This document shows, piece after piece, positions 1 through 7,173 of a stretch of DNA of 22,237 nucleotides; position 1 is the first letter of the stretch; each line of letters opens with the position of its first letter. The notes under the pieces were generated by a model, which worked only from the letters and a program-made list of their open reading frames with translations, searched no databases and was not told where the DNA came from. Source of the stretch: RUG13615 sp040307715 (GTDB lineage Bacteria > Bacillota > Clostridia > Peptostreptococcales > Anaerovoracaceae); NCBI GenBank assembly GCA_040307715.1, contig JAWRJC010000147.1:1-22237 (forward strand), read 5' to 3'. Made by a program: the position numbers and the translations under genes.

Positions 1-213
1 CGCATCCGCGTAATACAAGACTCCATCGGTGTCTGCAAAGACACCGACGGCCGGTTCGCCATCCATATAATACTGTATGTCCCCGTTCTCTTCGGTCCAA
101 CCACCTGGCGCCGGAGTTTCTGACGGGTCTTCTGTATCCGCAATGGCAGCTGTATTGCCAAATAACAGGAGGGTCATTGCCAATAGCAGGATCCGCACGA
201 CATGACGACGCAT
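1..213 (-). CDS. Secreted protein with cell-wall-binding-type repeats (partial, C-terminus off the left edge)
   Basis: Seen: an ATG at 213-211 preceded by a GGGGGAA ribosome site opens a frame that stays open to the window edge (71 codons). Residues 1-25 form a signal peptide: MRRHVVR, a Leu-rich core (ILLLAMTLLLFG) and a small-residue cleavage zone ending near AIA. A Pro/Glu-rich linker follows, then a repeat-like stretch with W-T-E-E-N-G-D, QYYMDG and LYYADA. Known: short repeats with Trp, paired Tyr and Gly-Asp-Gly spacing occur in choline- or glucan-binding wall repeats of Gram-positive surface proteins. Inferred: an exported protein held at the envelope. Only the first repeat or so is visible, so its catalytic or adhesive domain is unknown. 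It lies 93 bases downstream of the EamA gene and may have its own promoter, so it need not belong to the catabolic operon. Confidence 0.75.
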   Translation of the reverse strand, partial: MRRHVVRILLLAMTLLLFGNTAAIADTEDPSETPAPGGWTEENGDIQYYMDGEPAVGVFADTDGVLYYADA

Positions 214-234
214 GCTTCCCCCTGAAAGACAATT

Positions 235-262
235 CTTCTATGCAGATTTTTCCCTCTGTCAA
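235..262 (-). promoter_or_regulatory. Possible promoter of the left-edge secreted protein
   Basis: A perfect TTGACA (-35, positions 262-257) sits 44 bases upstream of the secreted protein's start. The -10 region is weak: TAGAAG after 16 bases is the best match. The consensus -35 is the main support. Confidence 0.3.
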
Positions 263-306
263 CATTGTAATCCCTGCAGACCATATGCGCAACGCTGCGC
301 GGCCTG

Positions 307-1167
307 TCAGGCGGCAGAATCGCCCCGCTGCAGATTGATCAGCACCGCCCCTGCAAGGATCCCGAAACCGCCGATGATCTGGTGCGGCAGCAGCACCTCG
401 TGGAAAACGAGATTGCCTGCAACGACCGCCGTCACCAGTTCGATCATGCTCAGGATAGACGTTCTGGTCGATCCGATCTTCTGCATCGCATAGACTGTCA
501 ATGCGCAGCCGCCCGCCTTTAGAACGGCGTTGATGAAGAGCAGGAGCCAGCCGTCAGATGTTTCCGGCAGCGTCAGCGTCCCGACCGTCAGTGCCAGGAA
601 AAGGAACACCGCAGTGAGAAAGGTAAGATTGTAAAAGGCCACCAGCAGCGAGGGCACTTCGCTGGAGGGGCTCTTCTGATTGACAACGTTGTAGATCCCG
701 TAGCAGATGCCTGAGAGAATGGCCAGGCTCAATCCGGTCAGATTGCCGGCGTACTGCCCCACCATGATGACCATGCCCCCCATCGCAAGGACCAGCGCGG
801 TCCCTTTCCGCAATGAGATCCGCTCCCGGAAGAGGACAGCCATGATCGCAAAGACGACGACCGGGTAGATAAAATGCGCCATCGTTGCCAGTCCCACCTC
901 AATGTGTTTGTACGATTCATACAGAAAAAACATCGTGCAGGCATCCGTGACCCCGACTGCCGCAAGCCCGGCTGCCTGCCGTTTCGTGAGACGGAAGGAA
1001 ACGCCTTTTCTTTTCAGCAAAACGAACAGCAGGATTGCACCGAAAAGACACTGCCCGCTGATCAGACTCATCGTATCCATCTGCGCTGTTTCCAGCGTTT
1101 TTGTCAAGACCGGCACCAGGCCGAATCCAATCGCCGCCGCCAGCGCCGCAAGGATCCCTTTGCTCAT
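307..1167 (-). CDS. EamA/DMT-superfamily transporter
   Basis: This 286-residue, very hydrophobic protein has about ten membrane helices in two repeated halves, as in the drug/metabolite transporter (EamA) family, whose usual length is near 290. The first half opens with GILAALAAAIGFGLVPVLTK. The second ends with the EamA-like stretch SMIELVTAVVAGNLVFHE followed by GGFGILAGAVLINLQ. Its ATG overlaps the stop codon of the oxidoreductase gene (ATGA, 1164-1167), and GGGGAAG lies just before it, so the two are translationally coupled. Known: family members often export amino acids or other small metabolites. Inferred: as the last gene of the catabolic operon it could export the amino acid or other end product of ureide breakdown, or take up a related compound. 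The substrate cannot be told from sequence. Confidence 0.88.
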   Translation of the reverse strand: MSKGILAALAAAIGFGLVPVLTKTLETAQMDTMSLISGQCLFGAILLFVLLKRKGVSFRLTKRQAAGLAAVGVTDACTMFFLYESYKHIEVGLATMAHFIYPVVVFAIMAVLFRERISLRKGTALVLAMGGMVIMVGQYAGNLTGLSLAILSGICYGIYNVVNQKSPSSEVPSLLVAFYNLTFLTAVFLFLALTVGTLTLPETSDGWLLLFINAVLKAGGCALTVYAMQKIGSTRTSILSMIELVTAVVAGNLVFHEVLLPHQIIGGFGILAGAVLINLQRGDSAA

Positions 1168-3251
1168 AACGCTTCCCCTGCCCGTGTCCCGTCCTCAATG
1201 GCTTTCCAGATCGTCGCAGGACGGTCCGCATCGCCAATCAGCTGTACGGTTTTCCCCGCACTTATCAGAGAATCGCCTAATGCATCATAAAGCGCCGTTT
1301 CAGACCTGTATCCGGCACATACGATAACACTGTCTGCCGCGATCAATGTTTCCGCAGGCGCCTCCCCGTCCGCGGAAGCCGGCTGCTGAAAGACGACCGC
1401 CCCGCAGGAAGACCCGTCTTCTCTGTTTTCCGCCGGCAGGATCTCTTTTACCGCAGCTCCGCAAATGCCCGTCACTCCTTCCCGGCACAGCAGATCCAGC
1501 ACCATCCGCCGGTTGGGCATTGGCACAGCCGGCCCTGCGTTTTCCGGAAGCAGTTCGCGCTGCATCTCAAGGATCACAATATCCTTTCGCCGGCTTTTCA
1601 GCCAGTACGCGATCTCGCATCCGACCAGTCCGCCGCCGATGACAATGACCCGCTGTCCGATCTCTTTCAGTCCGCGCAGCGCGTCTTCGCCGGTCATAAC
1701 AAAGGGCAGATCGATCCCCGGAATGCTGATCCTGCGCGGCACACTGCCCGTCGCAAACAGGACCGCGTCGGCATCTTCAAGCTCTGCAGGAACCGCTCCG
1801 GCAGCCGCCGGGAAAAAAGAGACCGGATGCGCACACTCGACTTTCACGCCGGCATCGTTCAGTTCTTCCTGCATCCATTTGAGGAGCGCCCGTTCTTTTC
1901 TTTTGAAGTCAGGCACTTCCGCTGCCAGAAGGAGGCCGCCAAGCTGTGCGGTTTTCTCATACAGCGTGACTGTATGACCGCGCAATGCCGCCGCCCGGGC
2001 CGCCGCCATGCCGGCGATGCCGCCGCCGACAACAACTACTTTTTTACCGGATGCGGCCGCCGCGGCTGCCGCATTCCCTTCTCTGAAAAGATACGGGTTC
2101 ACCGCGCACCGCATCGGCGCGTCGATCATGACATTGGCCAGACAGCCGTTGTTACAGTATAGACAGGGGCGGATCTTCTCCGCTTCGCCGCGGCGCACTT
2201 TCTCCGCCCAGAACGGATCCGCCAGAAGTCCGCGTCCCATCGCCACAGCACTGATGCGGCAGGCCCGCACCGCGTCCGCAGCGAGATCCGGATCGCTCAG
2301 TTTCCCCGGACAGATCACCGGAATATCCAGCGCCTGCTGCAGCGCTTCCGCTTCCTCCAGATAGCAGCCATCGTCCATATACATCGGCGGGTAAAGCCAG
2401 TACATCGAATCATATGTGCCGGTCCCGAAGACGACCGCATCATACCCTGCATCCTGCAGAATACGTGCCGCCGTGAGGCTTTCCTCCATATCCCGGCCGT
2501 ATTCTGTGTAATCCTCACCGGGCAGCGCCCCGCAGCCGGGGGCTTTCATATGGGCTCTTGTGCCGATCCGAGTGGTCAGCGGGAAGTCCGGCCCGCAGAC
2601 CTCGCGGATTCCCTCCGCGATCAGCGTCATGAGCCGCAGCCGCCCCGTCAGATCACCGCCGAATTCATCCGTCCTGTGATTCCATGCCTCCGTTGCAAAC
2701 TGATCCCCGAGATAGCCTCCCTTGATCCCATTGATGTTGATGCCGTCCGCCCCGGTTTTTTTGATCAGTTTCGCCGCCCGCACAACCGCATCGATGAGCC
2801 GGTAAACTTCCTCCGTGGTCATCTCTTCGCACATCCGGTCTGGTTCAAAAAAATGAGACACCGGAGACGGCGCTGCCGGCGTCCTCTCCTGCGCAGCCAG
2901 ATCCGACAGCCTGCCGTAGCCCAGCTGGATCTGCAGAAAGACCTTGCAGTCATACCGGTGGCATGCTTCGACCAGCCGGCGTGTCGTCTCGAGATAGTGC
3001 GATTCATCCGCATAGCAATCCGGCGCGTTGCCAACACGCTCGATCGAACGGTCCGCATTGCTCTCCCCCGTGAAGATCAGGCCGACTCCGCCCCGTGCGC
3101 GCTCCTCGTAGTAACGAACCGCCGCGTCGGTAAAGCATGCCTTGTCATCCAGCCAGCCGCTCGGATACACCGGTGCCATGCAGATCCGGTTTTTGATCTG
3201 TGTTTTGTTGATCGTAAAGGGGGTAAATAACACCTCGTGGTTTGCCTTCAT
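1164..3251 (-). CDS. Old Yellow Enzyme-type NAD(P)H:flavin oxidoreductase, three-domain (2,4-dienoyl-CoA reductase/FadH architecture)
   Basis: This 695-residue protein has an N-terminal FMN TIM barrel (about 1-355), a 4Fe-4S motif C363-x2-C366-x3-C370-x11-C382, and a C-terminal FAD/NAD(P) domain with dinucleotide folds at VVVVGGGIAGMAAARA (about 405-420) and VIVIGGGLVGCEIAYW. Order and spacing match FadH, 2-enoate reductase and the bile-acid BaiCD/BaiH group. Electrons pass from NAD(P)H via FAD and the cluster to FMN, which reduces an activated C=C bond. By eye the FadH active-site Tyr appears kept as Tyr180 in GGYLGDQF. The HxxH/N pair of classical OYEs is absent, and the place of FadH His252 reads T-Y-D rather than W-H. 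It lies 29 bases downstream of the carbamoylase and overlaps the EamA gene. Inferred: it reduces a ring or side-chain double bond of the cluster's substrate, perhaps in place of PreT/PreA dihydropyrimidine dehydrogenase. It may instead act on another enoate. Confidence 0.9.
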   Translation of the reverse strand: MKANHEVLFTPFTINKTQIKNRICMAPVYPSGWLDDKACFTDAAVRYYEERARGGVGLIFTGESNADRSIERVGNAPDCYADESHYLETTRRLVEACHRYDCKVFLQIQLGYGRLSDLAAQERTPAAPSPVSHFFEPDRMCEEMTTEEVYRLIDAVVRAAKLIKKTGADGININGIKGGYLGDQFATEAWNHRTDEFGGDLTGRLRLMTLIAEGIREVCGPDFPLTTRIGTRAHMKAPGCGALPGEDYTEYGRDMEESLTAARILQDAGYDAVVFGTGTYDSMYWLYPPMYMDDGCYLEEAEALQQALDIPVICPGKLSDPDLAADAVRACRISAVAMGRGLLADPFWAEKVRRGEAEKIRPCLYCNNGCLANVMIDAPMRCAVNPYLFREGNAAAAAAASGKKVVVVGGGIAGMAAARAAALRGHTVTLYEKTAQLGGLLLAAEVPDFKRKERALLKWMQEELNDAGVKVECAHPVSFFPAAAGAVPAELEDADAVLFATGSVPRRISIPGIDLPFVMTGEDALRGLKEIGQRVIVIGGGLVGCEIAYWLKSRRKDIVILEMQRELLPENAGPAVPMPNRRMVLDLLCREGVTGICGAAVKEILPAENREDGSSCGAVVFQQPASADGEAPAETLIAADSVIVCAGYRSETALYDALGDSLISAGKTVQLIGDADRPATIWKAIEDGTRAGEAL

Positions 3252-3280
3252 GGTGTTTTGCTCCCGGTTAGTCCTGTTTT

Positions 3281-4528
3281 TTATTCTTCGTCTTCCCTGC
3301 CTTCCCAGGCAAGTTCGTAGAGATACTCTTTCAAAAGCCCGTACCCTGCGGCGATATCTTCCATGGCTGTATACTCCAGCGTCGAATGGCTGACCCCGTC
3401 GCGGCTGGGCACAAAGATCATATTGGTTTTATACTGCAGCGCGAAGACCTGTGCATCGTGTCCCGCCCCGCTGTTCATGTGCTGATAAGCAAGGCCCCTT
3501 TCCTGCGCGATGCGTTTAAGCTGCCCGACGCCGCCTTTGTCCATAGCAGCCGGCACATCGAGACCGCCGATGACTACCTCCCCGGTGATGCCGTCCGGCA
3601 GATCCGCCATAAATGCTTGCATTTTCTGCAAACCTTCTTCCAGCAGCGCCTTGCTCCCGGAGCGCAGGTCATAACTGAGCCGTACAGTATCCGGGATCAC
3701 ATTGTATTTGCCCGGCTGTACACCGATCTCACCGAAGGTGATCACCACCTGATCGTTCTTCCCGTCCGCCCAGTCCGTCATCTCACAGATCAGCTTTGCC
3801 GCGGAGGGCACAGGGTCTTTCCGGATACTCATCAGTGTTGTGCCGGCGTGGTTCTGCTGGCCATGGAACTGCAATTCGCCGCTCCATAGCCCGACGATGT
3901 TCTCAACGATACCGACCTGTTTGCCAAGCTGCTCGAGAAAGGCACCCTGTTCGATATGCAGCTCCAGAAACCGGTCGATGTCCCATCTCTTCGTCTTAGG
4001 CCCGCCTTCCGTACCTTCATACCCTGCTGCGGCGATCGCCTCGCGAAGCGAGATCCCCTCTTCACTCCGTTCATCCAGCAGCTCTTGTGTCAGAGTACCG
4101 GTGATAAAATGACTGCCGGCATAGGAAGAAATGAACCGGCTGCCTTCCTCTTCAGCAGTCGCTATCACTTCGACTGTCCGTTGCGGCTGGCCAAATTCTT
4201 CATACAGCGCCGCCGCTGCATTGAGTGCCGTGATAACCCCGAGCGCACCGTCGTAATCGCCGCCGTTGCGCACCGTGTCCCTGTGGGAACCGGTAAGGAT
4301 GACCCGGTCCGAGGCTCCCTCGATCCGTCCGAGCAGATTGCCGGCCGCATCGGCACGCACTGTAAACCCGCCGTCTTCCATCCAGCCCTTCAAAAGTGCC
4401 AGTCCTTCTGCGTCTTCCTCCGTGTAGGTCGCGCGCCAGACGGTCCCGTCCTCCATCAGTGCAGTTTTCGCCAGGTCTTTGATTTGCTGTTCGATCCGGC
4501 GGATCTCCTGTTCCGTTACATTTACCAT
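3281..4528 (-). CDS. M20-family Zn amidohydrolase: N-carbamoyl-amino-acid hydrolase / allantoate amidohydrolase / beta-ureidopropionase type
   Basis: This 415-residue protein (family length about 410-420) has the full metal set: H82 in GSHRDTV, D93 in DYDGALGV, E127/E128 in AEEEGSRF, H191 in ELHIEQG and H381 in GVSHSTLEYT. Substrate-side residues of the AllC/HyuC/AtcC group are also visible: H227 (QQNHAGTT), N276 (NVIPD) and R289 (DLRS). Known: these enzymes hydrolyse an N-carbamoyl or ureido group to a free amine, CO2 and NH3. The start is the ATG at 4528, with AAGGGA upstream; an in-frame ATG at 4552 lacks a good ribosome site. It comes after the stem-loop at 4568-4595 and before the oxidoreductase. 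Inferred: it acts after the hydantoinases and releases the amino acid from the opened ring. Carbamoyl-alpha-amino acid, carbamoyl-beta-alanine and allantoate are all possible substrates. Confidence 0.9.
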   Translation of the reverse strand: MVNVTEQEIRRIEQQIKDLAKTALMEDGTVWRATYTEEDAEGLALLKGWMEDGGFTVRADAAGNLLGRIEGASDRVILTGSHRDTVRNGGDYDGALGVITALNAAAALYEEFGQPQRTVEVIATAEEEGSRFISSYAGSHFITGTLTQELLDERSEEGISLREAIAAAGYEGTEGGPKTKRWDIDRFLELHIEQGAFLEQLGKQVGIVENIVGLWSGELQFHGQQNHAGTTLMSIRKDPVPSAAKLICEMTDWADGKNDQVVITFGEIGVQPGKYNVIPDTVRLSYDLRSGSKALLEEGLQKMQAFMADLPDGITGEVVIGGLDVPAAMDKGGVGQLKRIAQERGLAYQHMNSGAGHDAQVFALQYKTNMIFVPSRDGVSHSTLEYTAMEDIAAGYGLLKEYLYELAWEGREDEE

Positions 4529-4567
4529 AGTCTTATCCCTTACACGATACATCTGCTGTAAGACAAA

Positions 4568-4595
4568 GCTTGCCGGGCAGTGCCGCCCGGCAAGC
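4568..4595 (-). terminator. Intra-operon stem-loop, possible partial terminator
   Basis: A perfect 11-bp inverted repeat (GCTTGCCGGGC / GCCCGGCAAGC) with a 6-base loop starts 25 bases after the small membrane protein's stop. On the minus strand it is followed by TTTGTCTT, a modest T-tract. It may end part of the transcripts or protect the upstream message from 3' decay, which would lower expression of the carbamoylase, oxidoreductase and EamA genes. Confidence 0.6.
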
Positions 4596-4620
4596 CGTTC
4601 TTTCTGTCAGGCGGCAGGTT

Positions 4621-5022
4621 CTAGATCATCAGATCCACCCCTGTCATTTTAACACTCTTGTACATGCTGAATATGCCTACCAGAAGCGTCGCCAGTCCGG
4701 CGCAGAACGCGACGTACGCGATCACCGGATTGTTCGGCGCGACGAATTCCGCCAGATAAGTGCAGGCACCGGCCATGCCCAGCGCAATGATGACCCAGTT
4801 GGACTGGACGAACACTTCGGCGACTGCAAGGTCAGCCCCTTCTTTCGGTACATTGCGCATCCGCAGGGGAATCAGCAGCGCCGCGATAAGTTGTGCCCCG
4901 CCGCAGATGATATAGGTGGCATCCGCCATCCAGTTATCCGAAGGGATGAATCCCAGAACGAGGATAATGCCGGCGAAGACCACATTGATAATGACGATCA
5001 TCTTTACAAATTTACTATACAT
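4621..5022 (-). CDS. Small four-helix membrane protein of unknown family, next to the CodB-like permease
   Basis: This 133-residue protein shows four predicted membrane segments, at about 7-26, 36-52, 73-93 and 99-122. Short charged links join them (RMRNVPKEG after helix 2), and the C-terminus is YKSVKMTGVDLMI. I do not recognise a family. The ATG at 5022 lies 4 bases after the permease stop, and GGAG/GAGG purine blocks lie over the permease's last codons, so translation is coupled. Known NCS1 permeases work as single polypeptides and need no such partner. Inferred: the tight coupling suggests an accessory role in transport, such as a stabilising or modulating subunit, or a separate small channel or exporter for a product such as ammonia. 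This is a guess from position only. The reading frame itself is well supported by length, coupling and composition. Confidence 0.8.
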   Translation of the reverse strand: MYSKFVKMIVIINVVFAGIILVLGFIPSDNWMADATYIICGGAQLIAALLIPLRMRNVPKEGADLAVAEVFVQSNWVIIALGMAGACTYLAEFVAPNNPVIAYVAFCAGLATLLVGIFSMYKSVKMTGVDLMI

Positions 5023-5026
5023 ATCC

Positions 5027-6400
5027 TCACTCTCCTGTCTCTGTCAAAGTATGCTTTCCGACATACATATTGATCTTGGCTTTGTCGCAGATGATGGCCA
5101 GCACCGCATAGAGCACGAGGCCGAGAACCAGCGTGTTGACCGCCGCAATGCCGGATTTGATAATGAATCCGCCGACGATTATGGAAATCAGCGCACTCAC
5201 CCAACCGACCCAGTTAAATTCCGGAAGCTCATCCCCGGGCTGGAACTGATATCTGTCATCCACTTTCTCCCCCTTGTAAGCGCGGAAGATAAAGAAGTCC
5301 GCGATGACGACGCCGCCGACACCGGGAAGCGCTGTCCCCATCAGGCCAAGGAAGAACTCGAATGGTTCGGGGGCGCTTCCCCAGATCCCCGCGATGAGAG
5401 CAGCCACGAAGATGCCGCCAGCGCCGAGGACCAGAACCAGGTTTTTACGCTTCATCCGGGCGTACATGCCGACCGACAGCGAAGAATAGTAGAGGTTATT
5501 GTCGTTGGTGGACCACTGGCCGAGGACGACCATGAGGAATGCCCCGAAGCCGACACCGGACATGAGCAGAGCGCCGGGGACGTCCGCACTGCCGGTCGCC
5601 AGCATCAGCATGGCAGCGCCGGCAAGGATCAGCGCCTGCAGGACCATCGCGAGGGTCCACGCGATTGCGCCGCTCCAGCGGGTCTTGCCGTATCGGCCGA
5701 TATCCGCGGTGACCAGGCACATCGCCATCATCATGCCGACGACGTAGGTGATGCCTTCTCCGTAGGTCGCGGGTTCCGCCGGCTGCAAATCGAAGATGCC
5801 GGAGAAACTGCCCGCTTCATCGACAGCGATCATGACACCGAAGATCGCCAGCAAGATGAAGTACGGTACAGCGAGATAACTGAAGAACTCAAGGCCTTTG
5901 ATCCCGAAATACGCGGTGAGCGCCATCAGGCAGCCGCCCCAGATAGTCGCCGGCAGGACGTTGCAGAAAGCGACGTTGGGGAACAGCGCGTGTATAAACG
6001 TGCCGAACTGCCATGTCAGGATGGCGAACCAGCCCATGTTCGGCACTGCCGAGGCCAATGTGCTGAAGATATTACTGCCCATGCGTCCGAACGCAGGCCT
6101 GAAGTTGATATAACTGGTGCAGCGGGTAACGCCGGAAATATAGGCGAGCAGACCGCCGATGACCGCCAGGATGGCGGAACCGATCAAACTGACGATGAAC
6201 GTATCCATGACGCCAAAACCGGTGCCGAGCACACCGCCGCCCATGACCTGCGCGACGTCCGCGACGGTTCCCATGTAGACGAAGGTGATCGCCCAGAGGC
6301 GTTTCGTTTCGTTCTTAGGAATCGGAGTCAGAACGTAATCGCCATGCTTATCGACCCATTGGTAATTATCCAATGTGACGTCTTTTACCATTTCGCTCAT
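5027..6400 (-). CDS. NCS1-family permease, CodB (cytosine permease)-like
   Basis: This 457-residue protein has about twelve membrane helices. The CodB-type signature QWSTNDNNLYYSSLS lies in the second half, and an early helix carries GTVADVAQVMGGGVLGTGFG; both resemble cytosine/purine permeases of the nucleobase-cation-symport-1 family. E. coli CodB is about 420 residues, so this one is slightly longer, mainly in the N-terminal leader and the loop after YKGEKVDD. AAGGAG precedes the ATG. It lies 11 bases after the racemase and 4 bases before the small membrane protein. Known: NCS1 carriers import nucleobases, hydantoins or allantoin with Na+ or H+. Inferred: import of one of the cluster's ring substrates. 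Because the second NCS1 protein of the cluster belongs to another branch, the two probably differ in substrate. Confidence 0.9.
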   Translation of the reverse strand: MSEMVKDVTLDNYQWVDKHGDYVLTPIPKNETKRLWAITFVYMGTVADVAQVMGGGVLGTGFGVMDTFIVSLIGSAILAVIGGLLAYISGVTRCTSYINFRPAFGRMGSNIFSTLASAVPNMGWFAILTWQFGTFIHALFPNVAFCNVLPATIWGGCLMALTAYFGIKGLEFFSYLAVPYFILLAIFGVMIAVDEAGSFSGIFDLQPAEPATYGEGITYVVGMMMAMCLVTADIGRYGKTRWSGAIAWTLAMVLQALILAGAAMLMLATGSADVPGALLMSGVGFGAFLMVVLGQWSTNDNNLYYSSLSVGMYARMKRKNLVLVLGAGGIFVAALIAGIWGSAPEPFEFFLGLMGTALPGVGGVVIADFFIFRAYKGEKVDDRYQFQPGDELPEFNWVGWVSALISIIVGGFIIKSGIAAVNTLVLGLVLYAVLAIICDKAKINMYVGKHTLTETGE

Positions 6401-6411
6401 AGTTTTTCTCC

Positions 6412-7164
6412 TTATTTACATTGTGCCAACATATCCATCCATGCGGCGGCCATTCCGGCCGCTTCTTTGACAGGCGGCGTCCGGAATGTGCAGTACTTGG
6501 AAGTCGTCTTCCCCATCGCGACCAGCCCTTCTGCCAGCTTGACCGCCGCGATGACGCCGTCGAATACCGGGATGCCAAGATCCTTCTGCATCTCCTCTGT
6601 GAATCCAACAAGACCTGCACAGGCCAGACAGATCGCCTCCGCGCCGTCCTGCCGCATCGCCAGAAGACTGTGCTCCTCGAGCGCTTTCAGCCCTTCATTG
6701 TGATCCTCCTCAAATCCAAGGACAGGCACTTCTGTCGCCCGGACCGAAACGCAGAGCCGTTCCATGCCGTAGTTGCGGACGAGTTCTTCGATGCCTTCCA
6801 CCCCGGAACTGAGATCTGTCACGATCGAGAATTTCGCCGCTACGAGTGCCGCAAAGTACATGGACGCCTGCGCGATCCCGATCACCGGAACACTTGCGAT
6901 CTCTTTGGCCGCCTGCAGACCGGGGTCCCCGTAGCAGGCGATGATGATCGCATCCGCGCTCTTCTCTTTCTCGATCCGCAGGACTTCCTTCAGGACACCG
7001 GGAATCGCAATGAACTCGTCAAACTTTGTCTCAAGCGCATCCGGCCCGATCGATGAGGTGATCGTGGTGATTTCTGTACCCGATGCGGCGACACGCTTTG
7101 CCGCCGCATCGATCATGTCGGTCATAGATGCTGTGATGTTGGGATTGATCAGTGTGATCCGCAT
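6412..7164 (-). CDS. Asp/Glu/hydantoin racemase-superfamily protein (hydantoin or allantoin racemase)
   Basis: This 250-residue protein has the HyuE/HpxA/Dcg1 hallmarks: N-terminal RITLINPN, first catalytic Cys77 in ACYGDPGL and second Cys182 in CLACAGL. The two cysteines take and give the alpha proton on opposite faces of the ring carbon in cofactor-independent racemases. I chose ATG 7164 because AGGTGG (about 7171-7176) is well placed before it; a GTG nine bases further upstream, directly after the hydantoinase stop, would add only M-V-H. It follows hydantoinase 1 by 9 bases, so the two are likely coupled. Known: hydantoin racemase lets a stereoselective hydantoinase and carbamoylase use both enantiomers, and HpxA does the same for allantoin. 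Inferred: the substrate has a stereocentre next to the ring carbonyl, which argues against plain uracil or cytosine as the only substrate. Confidence 0.9.
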   Translation of the reverse strand: MRITLINPNITASMTDMIDAAAKRVAASGTEITTITSSIGPDALETKFDEFIAIPGVLKEVLRIEKEKSADAIIIACYGDPGLQAAKEIASVPVIGIAQASMYFAALVAAKFSIVTDLSSGVEGIEELVRNYGMERLCVSVRATEVPVLGFEEDHNEGLKALEEHSLLAMRQDGAEAICLACAGLVGFTEEMQKDLGIPVFDGVIAAVKLAEGLVAMGKTTSKYCTFRTPPVKEAAGMAAAWMDMLAQCK

Positions 7165-7173
7165 ATGTACCAC

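Noticed and set aside
301..306. Terminator directly after the EamA gene
   Set aside because: The nearby GCGCA-ACGC-TGCGC hairpin (about 288-301) is short and has no T-tract on the minus strand.
4916..6703. Long plus-strand open frame (595 codons) opposite the permease and racemase genes
   Set aside because: Its product is rich in Asp, His, Arg and Gln with no fold or family features, it spans several genes on the other strand, and it is explained by GC-rich third positions of the real genes.
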